From Nemertoderma westbladi (taxonomy: Eukaryota > Xenacoelomorpha > Nemertodermatida > Nemertodermatidae), in NCBI GenBank assembly GCA_032718475.1, contig JAUCBJ010003564.1, forward strand, positions 1 through 64,000: a DNA stretch of 64,000 bases. The letters are read 5' to 3'. Below the pieces are notes generated by a model. The model was not told the origin of the DNA. It worked only from the letters and a program-made list of their open reading frames with translations, and searched no databases. Made by a program: the position numbers and the translations under genes. Of the stretch, positions 39,201 through 54,170 are shown piece by piece. Positions within the stretch are counted from its first letter, which is position 1. Every line of letters begins with the position of its first letter.

Positions 39201-42200
39201 CACATACATACCCCTAGACTAGATCCACCAGCTGTAGTCCCTGTTGTTCCCTCCCCGTTCGACCCACATACATACCCCTAGACTAGATCCACCAGCTGTT
39301 GTTCCCTCCCCGTTCGACCCACATACATACCCCTAGACTCGATCCACCAGCTGTTGTTCCCTCCCCGTTCGACCCACATACATACCCCTAGACTCGATCC
39401 ACCAGCTGTTGTTCCCTCCCCGTTCGACCCACATACATACCCCTAGACTCGATCCACCAGCTGTTGTTCCCTCCCCGTTCGACCCACATACATACCCCTA
39501 GACTAGATCCACCAGCTGTTGTTCCTGTTGTTCCCTCCCCGTTCGACCCACATACATACCCCTAGACTCGATCCACAAGCTGTTGTTCCTGTTGTTCCCT
39601 CCCCGTTCGACCCACATACATACCCCTAGACTCGATCCACCAGATGTTGTTCCCTCCCCGTTCGACCCACATACATACCCCTAGACTCGATCCACCAGCT
39701 GTTGTTCCCTCCCCGTTCGACCCACATACATACCCCTAGACTAGATCCACCAGCTGCTGTTCCCTCCCCGTTCGACCCACATACATACCCCTAGACTAGA
39801 TCCACCAGCTGTGGCTCCCTCCACGTTCGTCCCACATACATACCCCTAGACTCGATCCACCAGCTGTTGTTCACTCCCCGTTCGTCCCACATACATACCC
39901 CTAGACTCGATCCACCAGCTGTGGTTCCCTCCCCGTTCGACCCACATACATACCCCTAGACTCGATCCACCAGCTGTTGTTCCCTCCCCGTTCAACCCAC
40001 ATACATACCCCTAGACTCGATCCACCAGCTGTGGTTCCCTCCCCGTTCAACCCACATACATACCCCTAGACTCGATCCACCAGCTGTTGTTCCCTCCCCG
40101 TTCGACCCACATACATACCCCTAGACTAGATCCACCAGCTGTAGTCCCTGTTGTTCCTTCCCCGTTCAACCCACATACATACCCCTAGACTAGATCCACC
40201 AGCTGTGGCTCCCTCCCTGTTCGACCCACATACATACCCCTAGACTAGATCCACCAGCTGTTGTTCCCTCCCCGTTTGTCCCACATACATACCCCTAGAC
40301 TCGATCCACCAGCTGTAGTCCCTGTTGTTCCTTCCCCGTTCAACCCACATACATACCCCTAGACTCGATCCACCAGCTGTGGTTCCCTCACCGTTCGACC
40401 CACATACATACCCCTACACTCGATCCACCAGCTGTTGTTCCCTCCTCGTTCGACCCACATACATACCCCTAGACTCTATCCACCAGCTGTTGTTCCCTCC
40501 CCGTTTGTCCCACATACATACCCCTAGACTCGATCCACCAGCTGTTGTTCCCTCCCCGTTCAACCCACATACATACCCCTAGACTAGATCCACCAGCTGT
40601 AGTCCCTGTTGTTCCTTCCCCGTTCAACCCACATACATACCCCTAGACTAGATCCACCAGCTGTGGCTCCCTCCCCGTTCGACCCACATACATACCCCTA
40701 GACCCGATCCACCAGATGTTGTTCCCTCCCCGTTTGTCCCACATACATACCCCTAGACTCGATCCACCAGCTGTTGTTCCCTCCTCGTTCGACCCACATA
40801 CATACCCCTAGACTCTATCCACCAGCTGTTGTTCCCTCCCCGTTTGTCCCACATACATACCCCTAGACTCGATCCCCCAGCTGTTGTTCCTGTTGTTCCC
40901 TCCCCGTTCGACCCACATACATACCCCTAGACTCGATCCACCAGCTGTTGTTCCCTCCCCGTTCGACCCACATACATACCCCTAGACCCGATCCACCAGC
41001 TGTTGTTCCCTCCCCGTTTGTCCCACATACATACCCCTAGACCCGATCCACCAGCTGTGGTTCCCTCCCCGTTCGACCCACATACATACCCCTAGACTCG
41101 ATCCACCAGCTGTTGTTCCTGTTATTCCCTCCCGTTCGACCCACATACATACCCCTAGACCCGATCCACCAGCTGTGGTTCCCTCCCCGTTCGACCCACA
41201 TACATACCCCAAGACTCGATCCACCAGCTGTTGTTCCCTCCCCGTTCGACCCACATACATACCCCTAGACTAGATCCACCAGCTGTGGCTCCCTCCACGT
41301 TCGTCCCACATACATACCCCTAGACGTGATCCACCAGCTGTGGCTCCCTCCCCGTTCAACCCACATACATACCCCTAGACTCGATCCACCAGCTGTTGTT
41401 CCCTCCCCGTTTGTCCCACATACATACCCCTAGACTCGATCCACCAGCTGTTGTTCCCTCCTCGTTCGACCCACATACATACCCCTAGACTCTATCCACC
41501 AGCTGTTGTTCCCTCCCCGTTTGTCCCACATACATACCCCTAGACTAGATCCACCAGCTGTAGTCCCTGTTGTTCCTTCCCCGTTCAACCCACATACATA
41601 CCCCTAGACTAGATCCACCAGCTGTGGCTCCCTCCCCGTTCGACCCACATACATACCCCTAGACTCGATCCACCAGCTGTGGCTCCCTCCCCGTTCAACC
41701 CACATACATACCCCTAGACTCGATCCACCAGCTGTTGTTCCCTCCCCGTTCGACCCACATACATACCCCTAGACTAGATCCACCAGCTGTTGTTCCCTCC
41801 CCGTTTGTCCCACATACATACCCCAAGACTCGATCCACCAGCTGTTGTTCCCTCCCCGTTCAACCCACATACATACCCCTAGACTCGATCCACCAGCTGT
41901 TGTTCCCTCCCCGTTCGACCCACATCCATACCCCTAGACTCGATCCACCAGCTGTGGTTCCCTCACCGTTCGACCCACATACATACCCCTAGACTCGATC
42001 CACCAGCTGTTGTTTCCTCCTCGTTCGACCCACATACATACCCCTAGACCCGATCCACCAGCTGTTGTTTCCTCCTCGTTCGACCCACATACATACCCCT
42101 AGACCCGATCCACCAGCTGTGGTTCCCTCCCCGTTCAACCCACATACATACCCCTAGACTCTATCCACCAGCTGTTGTTCCCTCCCCGTTTGTCCCACAT

Positions 42201-42360
42201 ACATACCCCTAGACTCGATCCACCAGCTGTGGCTCCCTCCCCGTTCGACCCACATACATACCCCTAGACTCGATCCACCAGCTGTTGTTCCCTCCCCGTT
42301 CGACCCACATACATACCCCTAGACCCGATCCACCAGCTGTGGCTCCCTCCCCGTTCGACC

Positions 42361-42870
42361 CACATCCATACCCCTAGACTCTATCCACCAGCTGTTGTTC
42401 CCTCCCCGTTCAACCCACATACATACCCCTAGACTCGATCCACCAGCTGTGGTTCCCTCCCCGTTCGACCCACATACATACCCCTAGACTCGATCCACCA
42501 GCTGTTGTTCCCTCCCCGTTCGACCCACATACATACCCCTAGACCCGATCCACCAGCTGTGGCTCCCTCCCCGTTCGACCCACATCCATACCCCTAGACT
42601 CTATCCACCAGCTGTTGTTCCCTCCCCGTTCAACCCACATACATACCCCTAGACTCGATCCACCAGCTGTGGTTCCCTCCCCGTTCGACCCACATACATA
42701 CCCCTAGACCCGATCCACCAGCTGTTGTTCCCTCCCCGTTCGACCCACATACATACCCCTAGACCCGATCCACCAGCTGTGGCTCCCTCCCCGTTCGACC
42801 CACATCCATACCCCTAGACTCTATCCACCAGCTGTTGTTCCCTCCCCGTTCAACCCACATACATACCCCT
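42361..42870 (+). repeat. 220-bp tetrameric higher-order repeat
   Basis: The marker CACATCCATACCCCTAGACT followed by CTATCC recurs with CTATCCACCA at 42381, 42601 and 42821, exactly 220 bp (four 55-bp units) apart. Each tetramer has the order TTCAAC, GTGGTT, plain, GTGGCT. Confidence 0.8.
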
Positions 42871-45800
42871 AGACCCGATCCACCAGCTGTGGCTCCCTCC
42901 CCGTTCGACCCACATACATACCCCTAGACTCGATCCACCAGCTGTTGTTCCCTCCCCGTTCGACCCACATACATACCCCTAGACTCGATCCACCAGCTGT
43001 TGTTCCCTCCCCGTTCGACCCACATACATACCCCTAGACCCGATCCACCAGCTGTTGTTCCCTCCCAGTTCGACCCACATCCATACCCCTAGACTCGATC
43101 CACCAGCTGTTGTTCCTGTTGTTCCCTCCCCGTTCGACCCACATACATACCCCTAGACTCGATCCACCATCTGTTGTTCCCTCCCCGTTCGACCCACATC
43201 CATACCCCTAGACTCGATCCCCCAGCTGTTGTTCCCTCCCCGTTCGACCCACATACATACCCCTAGACTCGATCCACCAGCTGTTGTTCCTGTTGCTCCC
43301 TCCCCGTTCGACCCACATACATACCCCTAGACTCGATCCACCAGCTGTTGTTCCCTCCCCGTTCGACCCACATACATACCCCTAGACCCGATCCACCAGC
43401 TGTTGTTCCCTCCCCGTTCGACCCACATACATACCCCTAGACTCGATCCACCAGCTGTTGTTCCCTCCCCGTTCGACCCACATCCATACCCCTAGACTCG
43501 ATCCACCAGCTGTTGTTCCTGTTGTTCCCTCCCCGTTCGACCCACATCCATACCCCTAGACTAGATCCACCAGCTGTTGTTCCCTGCCCGCTCGACCCAC
43601 ATACATACCCCAAGACTCGATCCACCAGCTGTTGTTCCTGTTGTTCCCTCCCCGTTTGTCCCACATACATACCCCTAGACTAGATCCACCAGCTGTTGTT
43701 CCCTGCCCGCTCGACCCACATACATACCCCAAGACTCGATCCACCAGCTGTTGTTCCTGTTGTTCCCTCCCCGTTTGTCCCACATACATACCCCTAGACT
43801 AGATCCACCAGCTGTTGTTCCTGTTGTTCCCTCCCCGTTTGTCCCACATACATACCCCTAGACTCGATCCACCAGCTGTAGTTCCTGTTGTTCCCTCCCC
43901 GTTTGTCCCACATACATACCCCTAGACTAGATCCACCAGCTGTTGTTCCCTGCCCGCTCGACCCACATACATACCCCAAGACTCGATCCACCAGCTGTTG
44001 TTCCCTCCCCGTTCGACCCACATACATACCCCTAGACCCGATCCACAAGCTGTTGTTCCTGTTGTTCCCTCCCCGTTCGACCCACATCCATACCCCTAGA
44101 CTAGATCCACCAGCTGTGGTTCCCTCCCCGTTCGACCCACATCCATACCCCTAGACTCGATCCACCAGCTGTTGTTCCCTCCCCGTTCGACCCACATACA
44201 TACCCCTAGACCCGATCCACCAGCTGTGGTTCCCTCACCGTTCGACCCACATCCATACCCCTAGACTCGATCCACCAGCTGTTGTTCCCTCCCCGTTCGA
44301 CCCACATACATACCCCTAGACCCGATCCACCAGCTGTGGTTCCCTCACCGTTCGACCCACATACATACCCCTAGACCCGATCCACCAGCTGTGGTTCCCT
44401 CACCGTTCGACCCACATACATACCCCTAGACCCGATCCACCAGCTGTGGTTCCCTCACCGTTCGACCCACATACATACCCCTAGACTCGATCCACCAGCT
44501 GTTGTTCCTGTTGTTCCCTCCCCGTTTGTCCCACATACATACCCCTAGACTAGATCCACCAGCTGTTGTTCCCTCCCCGTTCGACCCACATACATACCCC
44601 AAGACTCGATCCACCAGCTGTTGTTCCCTCCCCGTTCAACCCACATACATACCCCTAGACTCGATCCACCAGCTGTTGTTCCCTCCCCGTTCAACCCACA
44701 TACATACCCCTAGACTCGATCCACCAGCTGTTGTTCCCTCCCCGTTCAACCCACATACATACCCCTAGACTCGATCCACCAGCTGTTGTTCCTGTTGTTC
44801 CCTCCCCGTTTGTCCCACATACATACCCCTAGACTAGATCCACCAGCTGTTGTTCCCTCCCCGTTCGACCCACATACATACCCCAAGACTCGATCCACCA
44901 GCTGTTGTTCCCTCCCCGTTCAACCCACATACATACCCCTAGACCCGATCCACCAGCTGTGGTTCCCTCCCCGTTCGACCCACATACATACCCCTAGACC
45001 CGATCCACCAGCTGTTGTTCCCTCCCCGTTTGTCCCACATACATACCCCTAGACTAGATCCACCAGCTGTTGTTCCCTGCCCGCTCGACCCACATACATA
45101 CCCCAAGACTCGATCCACCAGCTGTTGTTCCCTCCCCGTTCAACCCACATACATACCCCTAGACTCGATCCACCAGCTGTTGTTCCCTCCCCGTTCAACC
45201 CACATACATACCCCTAGACTCGATCCACCAGCTGTTGTTCCTGTTGTTCCCTCCCCGTTTGTCCCACATACATACCCCTAGACTAGATCCACCAGCTGTT
45301 GTTCCCTCCCCGTTCGACCCACATACATACCCCAAGACTCGATCCACCAGCTGTTGTTCCCTCCCCGTTCAACCCACATACATACCCCTAGACCCGATCC
45401 ACCAGCTGTTGTTCCCTCCCCGTTCAACCCACATACATACCCCTAGACTCGATCCACCAGCTGTTGTTCCCTCCCCGTTCAACCCACATACATACCCCTA
45501 GACTCGATCCACCAGCTGTTGTTCCTGTTGTTCCCTCCCCGTTCAACCCACATACATACCCCTAGACTCGATCCACCAGCTGTTGTTCCTGTTGTTCCCT
45601 CCCCGTTTGTCCCACATACATACCCCTAGACTAGATCCACCAGCTGTTGTTCCCTCCCCGTTCGACCCACATACATACCCCAAGACTCGATCCACCAGCT
45701 GTTGTTCCCTCCCCGTTCAACCCACATACATACCCCTAGACCCGATCCACCAGCTGTTGTTCCCTCCCCGTTCAACCCACATACATACCCCTAGACTCGA

Positions 45801-47769
45801 TCCACCAGCTGTTGTTCCCTCCCCGTTCAACCCACATACATACCCCTAGACTAGATCCACCAGCTGTTGTTCCTGTTGTTCCCTCCCCGTTTGTCCCACA
45901 TACATACCCCAAGACTCGATCCACCAGCTGTTGTTCCCTCCCCGTTCAACCCACATACATACCCCTAGACTCGATCCACCAGCTGTTGTTCCTGTTGTTC
46001 CCTCCCCGTTTGTCCCACATACATACCCCAAGACTCGATCCACCAGCTGTTGTTCCCTCCCCGTTCAACCCACATACATACCCCTAGACTCGATCCACCA
46101 GCTGTTGTTCCTGTTGTTCCCTCCCCGTTTGTCCCACATACATACCCCTAGACTCGATCCACCAGCTGTTGTTCCCTCCCCGTTCGACCCACATACATAC
46201 CCCTAGACTCGATCCACCAGCTGTTGTTCCTGTTGTTCCCTCCCCGTTTGTCCCACATACATACCCCTAGACTAGATCCACCAGCTGTTGTTCCCTCCCC
46301 GTTCAACCCACATACATACCCCTAGACTCGATCCACCAGCTGTTGTTCCTGTTGTTCCCTCCCCGTTTGTCCCACATACATACCCCTAGACTAGATCCAC
46401 CAACTGTTGTTCCCTCCCCGTTCAACCCACATACATACCCCAAGACCCGATCCACCAGCTGTTGTTCCCTCCCCGTTCAACCCACATACATACCCCTAGA
46501 CTCGATCCACCAGCTGTTGTTCCCTCCCCGTTCAACCCACATACATACCCCTAGACGTGATCCACCAACTGTTGTTCCCTCCCCGTTCAACCCACATACA
46601 TACCCCTAGACTCGATCCACCAGCTGTTGTTCCCTCCCCGTTCAACCCACATACATACCCCTAGACTCGATCCACCAGCTGTTGTTCCCTCCCCGTTCGA
46701 CCCACATACATACCCCAAGACTCGATCCACCAGCTGTTGTTCCTGTTGTTCCCTCCCCGTTTGTCCCACATACATACCCCTAGACTCGATCCACCAGCTG
46801 TGGTTCCCTCCCCGTTCGACCCACATACATACCCCTAGACTCGATCCACCAGCTGTTGTTCCCTCCCCGTTCAACCCACATACATACCCCTAGACCCGAT
46901 CCACCAGCTGTTGTTCCCTCCCCGTTCAACCCACATACATACCCCTAGACCCGATCCACCAGCTGTGGTTCCCTCCCCGTTCGACCCACATACATACCCC
47001 TAGACTCGATCCACCAGCTGTTGTTCCCTCCCCGTTCAACCCACATACATACCCCTAGACCCGATCCACCAGCTGTTGTTCCCTCCCCGTTCAACCCACA
47101 TACATACCCCTAGACTCGATCCACCAGCTGTTGTTTCCTCCTCGTTCGACCCACATACATACCCCTAGACGTGATCCACCAACTGTTGTTCCCTCCCCGT
47201 TCAACCCACATACATACCCCTAGACCCGATCCACCAGCTGTTGTTTCCTCCCCGTTCAACCCACATACATACCCCTAGACCCGATCCACCAGCTGTTGTT
47301 TCCTCCCCGTTCAACCCACATACATACCCCTAGACGTGATCCACCAACTGTTGTTCCCTCCCCGTTCAACCCACATACATACCCCTAGACCCGATCCACC
47401 AGCTGTTGTTTCCTCCCCGTTCAACCCACATACATACCCCTAGACGTGATCCACCAACTGTTGTTCCCTCCCCGTTCAACCCACATACATACCCCTAGAC
47501 CCGATCCACCAGCTGTGGTTCCCTCCCCGTTCGACCCACATACATACCCCTAGACTCGATCCACCAGCTGTTGTTCCCTCCCCGTTCGACCCACATACAT
47601 ACCCCTAGACCCGATCCACCAGCTGTTGTTCCCTCCCCGTTCGACCCACATACATACCCCTAGACTAGATCCACCAGCTGTTGTTCCCTCCCCGTTCGAC
47701 CCACATACATACCCCTAGACTCGATCCACCAGCTGTTGTTCCCTCCCCGTTCGACCCACATACATACCC

Positions 47770-48900
47770 CTAGACCCGATCCACCAACTGTTGTTCCCTC
47801 CCCGTTCAACCCACATACATACCCCTAGACCCGATCCACCAGCTGTTGTTCCCTCCCCGTTCGACCCACATACATACCCCTAGACTCGATCCACCAGCTG
47901 TTGTTCCCTCCCCGTTCGACCCACATACATACCCCTAGACCCGATCCACCAACTGTTGTTCCCTCCCCGTTCAACCCACATACATACCCCTAGACCCGAT
48001 CCACCAGCTGTTGTTCCCTCCCCGTTCGACCCACATACATACCCCTAGACCCGATCCACCAACTGTTGTTCCCTCCCCGTTCAACCCACATACATACCCC
48101 TAGACCCGATCCACCAGCTGTTGTTCCCTCCCCGTTCGACCCACATACATACCCCAAGACTCGATCCACCAGCTGTTGTTCCCTCCCCGTTCGACCCACA
48201 TACATACCCCTAGACTAGATCCACCAGCTGTTGTTCCCTCCCCTTTCGACCCACATACATACCCCTAGACTCGATCCACCAGCTGTTGTTCCCTCCCCGT
48301 TCGACCCACATACATACCCCTAGACCCGATCCACCAACTGTTGTTCCCTCCCCGTTCAACCCACATACATACCCCTAGACCCGATCCACCAGCTGTTGTT
48401 CCCTCCCCGTTCGACCCACATACATACCCCTAGACTCGATCCACCAGCTGTTGTTCCCTCCCCGTTCGACCCACATACATACCCCTAGACCCGATCCACC
48501 AACTGTTGTTCCCTCCCCGTTCAACCCACATACATACCCCTAGACCCGATCCACCAGCTGTTGTTCCCTCCCCGTTCGACCCACATACATACCCCTAGAC
48601 CCGATCCACCAACTGTTGTTCCCTCCCCGTTCAACCCACATACATACCCCTAGACCCGATCCACCAGCTGTTGTTCCCTCCCCGTTCGACCCACATACAT
48701 ACCCCTAGACTCGATCCACCAGCTGTTGTTCCCTCCCCGTTCGACCCACATACATACCCCTAGACCCGATCCACCAACTGTTGTTCCCTCCCCGTTCAAC
48801 CCACATACATACCCCTAGACTCGATCCACCAGCTGTTGTTCCCTCCCCGTTCGACCCACATACATACCCCTAGACCCGATCCACCAACTGTTGTTCCCTC
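47770..48900 (+). repeat. 550-bp, 10-unit higher-order repeat
   Basis: Units with CCACCAACTG start at 47781, 47946 and 48056 and again at 48331, 48496 and 48606, each 550 bp later. All ten units are 55 bp long. Confidence 0.8.
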
Positions 48901-51099
48901 CCCGTTCAACCCACATACATACCCCTAGACCCGATCCACCAGCTGTTGTTCCCTCCCCGTTCGACCCACATACATACCCCTAGACTCGATCCACCAGCTG
49001 TTGTTCCCTCCCCGTTCGACCCACATACATACCCCTAGACTCGATCCACCAGCTGTTGTTCCCTCCCCGTTCGACCCACATACATACCCCTAGACTCGAT
49101 CCACCAACTGTTGTTCCCTCCCCGTTCAACCCACATACATACCCCTAGACCCGATCCACCAGCTGTTGTTCCCTCCCCGTTCGACCCACATACATACCCC
49201 TAGACCCGATCCACCAGCTGTTGTTCCCTCCCCGTTCAACCCACATACATACCCCTAGACTCGATCCACCAGCTGTTGTTCCCTCCCCGTTCGACCCACA
49301 TACATACCCCTAGACTCGATCCACCAGCTGTTGTTCCCTCCCCGTTCGACCCACATACATACCCCTAGACCCGATCCACCAGCTGTTGTTCCCTCCCCGT
49401 TCAACCCACATACATACCCCTAGACTCGATCCACCAGCTGTTGTTCCCTCCCCGTTCGACCCACATACATACCCCTAGACCCGATCCACCAGCTGTTGTT
49501 CCCTCCCCGTTCAACCCACATACATACCCCTAGACCCGATCCACCAGCTGTTGTTCCCTCCCCGTTCGACCCACATACATACCCCTAGACTCGATCCACC
49601 AGCTGTTGTTCCCTCCCCGTTCGACCCACATACATACCCCTAGACTCGATCCACCAAGCTGTTGTTCCCTCCCCGTTCAACCCACATACATACCCCTAGA
49701 CCCGATCCACCAGCTGTTGTTCCCTCCCCGTTCGACCCACATACATACCCCTAGACTCGATCCACCAGCTGTTGTTCCCTCCCCGTTCGACCCACATACA
49801 TACCCCTAGACTCGATCCACCAGCTGTTGTTCTCCTCCCCGTTCAACCCACATACATACCCCTAGACTAGATCCACCAGCTGTTGTTCCCTCCCCGTTCA
49901 ACCCACATACATACCCCTAGACGTGATCCACCAGCTGTTGTTCCCTCCCCGTTCAACCCACATACATACCCCTAGACTCGATCCACCAGCTGTTGTTCCC
50001 TCCCCGTTCAACCCACATACATACCCCTAGACTCGATCCACCAGCTGTTGTTCCCTCCCCGTTCAACCCACATACATACCCCTAGACTCGATCCACCAGC
50101 TGTTGTTCCCTCCCCGTTCAACCCACATACATACCCCTAGACTAGATCCACCAGCTGTTGTTCCCTCCCCGTTCAACCCACATACATACCCCTAGACGTG
50201 ATCCACCAACTGTTGTTCCCTCCCCGTTCAACCCACATACATACCCCTAGACTAGATCCACCAGCTGTTGTTCCCTCCCCGTTCAACCCACATACATACC
50301 CCTAGACTCGATCCACCAGCTGTTGTTCCCTCCCCGTTTGTCCCACATACATACCCCTAGACTCGATCCACCAGCTGTTGTTCCCTCCCCGTTCGACCCA
50401 CATACATACCCCTAGACTAGATCCACCAGCTGTGGTTCCCTCCCCGTTCAACCCACATACATACCCCTAGACTCGATCCACCAGCTGTTGTTCCCTCCCC
50501 GTTCGACCCACATACATACCCCTAGACTAGATCCACCAGCTGTTGTTCCCTCCCCGTTCGACCCACATACATACCCCTAGACTAGATCCACCAGCTGTTG
50601 TTCCCTCCCCGTTCGACCCACATACATACCCCTAGACTCGATCCACCAGCTGTTGTTCCCTCCCCGTTCAACCCACATACATACCCCTAGACTAGATCCA
50701 CCAGCTGTTGTTCCCTCCCCGTTCGACCCACATACATACCCCTAGACTCGATCCACCAGCTGTTGTTCCCTCCCCGTTCAACCCACATACATACCCCTAG
50801 ACTCGATCCACCAGCTGTTGTTCCCTCCCCGTTCGACCCACATACATACCCCTAGACTAGATCCACCAGCTGTTGTTCCCTCCCCGTTCGACCCACATAC
50901 ATACCCCTAGACTCGATCCACCAGCTGTTGTTCCCTCCCCGTTCGACCCACATACATACCCCTAGACTAGATCCACCAGCTGTTGTTCCCTCCCCGTTCG
51001 ACCCACATACATACCCCTAGACTCGATCCACCAGCTGTTGTTCCCTCCCCGTTCGACCCACATACATACCCCTAGACTCGATCCACCAGCTGTGTTCCT

Positions 51100-54000
51100 G
51101 TTGTTCCCTCCCCGTTCGTCCCACATACATACCCCTAGACTCGATCCACCAGCTGTTGTTCCCTCCCCGTTCGACCCACATACATACCCCTAGACTCGAT
51201 CCACCAGCTGTTGTTCCCTCCCCGTTCGACCCACATACATACCCCTAGACTCGATCCACCAGCTGTTGTTCCCTCCCCGTTCGACCCACATACATACCCC
51301 TAGACTCGATCCACCAGCTGTTGTTCCCTCCCCGTTCGACCCACATACATACCCCTAGACTCGATCCACCAGCTGTTGTTCCCTCCCCGTTCGACCCACA
51401 TACATACCCCTAGACTCGATCCACCAGCTGTTGTTCCCTCCCCGTTCGACCCACATACATACCCCTAGACTCGATCCACCAGCTGTTGTTCCCTCCCCGT
51501 TCGACCCACATACATACCCCTAGACTCGATCCACCAGCTGTTGTTCCCTCCCCGTTCGACCCACATACATACCCCTAGACTCGATCCACCAGCTGTTGTT
51601 CCCTCCCCGTTCGACCCACATACATACCCCTAGACTCGATCCACCAGCTGTTGTTCCCTCCCCGTTCGACCCACATACATACCCCTAGACTCGATCCACC
51701 AGCTGTTGTTCCCTCCCCGTTCAACCCACATACATACCCCTAGACTCGATCCACCAGCTGTTGTTCCCTCCCCGTTCAACCCACATACATACCCCTAGAC
51801 TCGATCCACCAGCTGTTGTTCCCTCCCCGTTCGACCCACATACATACCCCTAGACTCGATCCACCAGCTGTTGTTCCCTCCCCGTTCAACCCACATACAT
51901 ACCCCTAGACTCGATCCACCAGCTGTTGTTCCCTCCCCGTTCGACCCACATACATACCCCTAGACTCGATCCACCAGCTGTTGTTCCCTCCCCGTTCGAC
52001 CCACATACATACCCCTAGACTCGATCCACCAGCTGTTGTTCCCTCCCCGTTCGACCCACATACATACCCCTAGACTAGATCCACCAGCTGTTGTTCCCTC
52101 CCCGTTCGACCCACATACATACCCCTAGACTCGATCCACCAGCTGTTGTTCCCTCCCCGTTCGACCCACATACATACCCCTAGACTAGATCCACCAGCTG
52201 TTGTTCCCTCCCCGTTCGACCCACATACATACCCCTAGACTGATCCACCAGCTGTTGTTCCCTCCCCGTTCGACCCACATACATACCCCTAGACTCGATC
52301 CACCAGCTGTTGTTCCCTCCCCGTTCGACCCACATACATACCCCTAGACTCGATCCACCAGCTGTTGTTCCCTCCCCGTTCGACCCACATACATACCCCT
52401 AGACTCGATCCACCAGCTGTTGGTTCCCTCCCCGTTCGACCCACATACATACCCCTAGACCCGATCCACCAGCTGTTGTTCCCTCCCCGTTCGACCCACA
52501 TACATACCCCTAGACTCGATCCACCAGCTGTTGTTCCCTCCCCGTTCGACCCACATACATACCCCTAGACTCGATCCACCAGCTGTTGTTCCCTCCCCGT
52601 TCAACCCACATACATACCCCTAGACTCGATCCACCAGCTGTTGTTCCCTCCCCGTTCGACCCACATACATACCCCTAGACTCGATCCACCAGCTGTTGTT
52701 CCCTCCCCGTTCGACCCACATACATACCCCTAGACTCGATCCACCAGCTGTTGTTCCCTCCCCGTTCGACCCACATACATACCCCTAGACTCGATCCACC
52801 AGCTGTTGTTCCCTCCCCGTTCGACCCACATACATACCCCTAGACTCGATCCACCAGCTGTTGTTCCCTCCCCGTTCGACCCACATACATACCCCTAGAC
52901 TCGATCCACCAGCTGTTGTTCCCTCCCCGTTCGACCCACATACATACCCCTAGACTCGATCCACCAGCTGTTGTTCCCTCCCCGTTCGACCCACATACAT
53001 ACCCCTAGACTAGATCCACCAGCTGTTGTTCCCTCCCCGTTCGACCCACATACATACCCCTAGACTCGATCCACCAGCTGTTGTTCCCTCCCCGTTCGAC
53101 CCACATACATACCCCTAGACTCGATCCACCAGCTGTTGTTCCCTCCCCGTTCGACCCACATACATACCCCTAGACTCGATCCACCAGCTGTTGTTCCCTC
53201 CCCGTTCGACCCACATACATACCCCTAGACTCGATCCACCAGCTGTTGTTCCCTCCCCGTTCGACCCACATACATACCCCTAGACTCGATCCACCAGCTG
53301 TTGTTCCCTCCCCGTTCGACCCACATACATACCCCTAGACTCGATCCACCAGCTGTTGTTCCCTCCCCGTTCGACCCACATACATACCCCTAGACTCGAT
53401 CCACCAGCTGTTGTTCCCTCCCCGTTCGACCCACATACATACCCCTAGACTCGATCCACCAGCTGTTGTTCCCTCCCCGTTCGACCCACATACATACCCC
53501 TAGACTCGATCCACCAGCTGTTGTTCCCTCCCCGTTCGACCCACATACATACCCCTAGACTAGATCCACCAGCTGTTGTTCCCTCCCCGTTCGACCCACA
53601 TACATACCCCTAGACTCGATCCACCAGCTGTTGTTCCCTCCCCGTTCGACCCACATACATACCCCTAGACTCGATCCACCAGCTGTTGTTCCCTCCCCGT
53701 TCGACCCACATACATACCCCTAGACTCGATCCACCAGCTGTTGTTCCCTCCCCGTTCGACCCACATACATACCCCTAGACTCGATCCACCAGCTGTTGTT
53801 CCCTCCCCGTTCGACCCACATACATACCCCTAGACTCGATCCACCAGCTGTGGTTCCCTCCCCGTTCGACCCACATACATACCCCTAGACCCGATCCACC
53901 AGCTGTTGTTCCCTCCCCGTTCGACCCACATACATACCCCTAGACTAGATCCACCAGCTGTTGTTCCCTCCCCGTTCGACCCACATACATACCCCTAGAC

Positions 54001-54170
54001 TCGATCCACCAGCTGTTGTTCCCTCCCCGTTCGACCCACATACATACCCCTAGACTAGATCCACCAGCTGTTGTTCCCTCCCCGTTCGACCCACATACAT
54101 ACCCCTAGACTCGATCCACCAGCTGTTGTTCCCTCCCCGTTCGACCCACATACATACCCCTAGACTCGAT
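51100..54170 (+). repeat. Highly homogeneous domain of the 55-bp array
   Basis: About 55 consecutive units are nearly identical to the consensus (CTCGATCC, GTTGTT, TTCGAC, CCCCTAG), broken only by occasional CTAGATCC or TTCAAC. This contrasts with the mixed variants elsewhere and suggests recent local amplification. Single-base indels, rare in the rest of the array, are concentrated in and around this domain (see findings). Confidence 0.8.
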
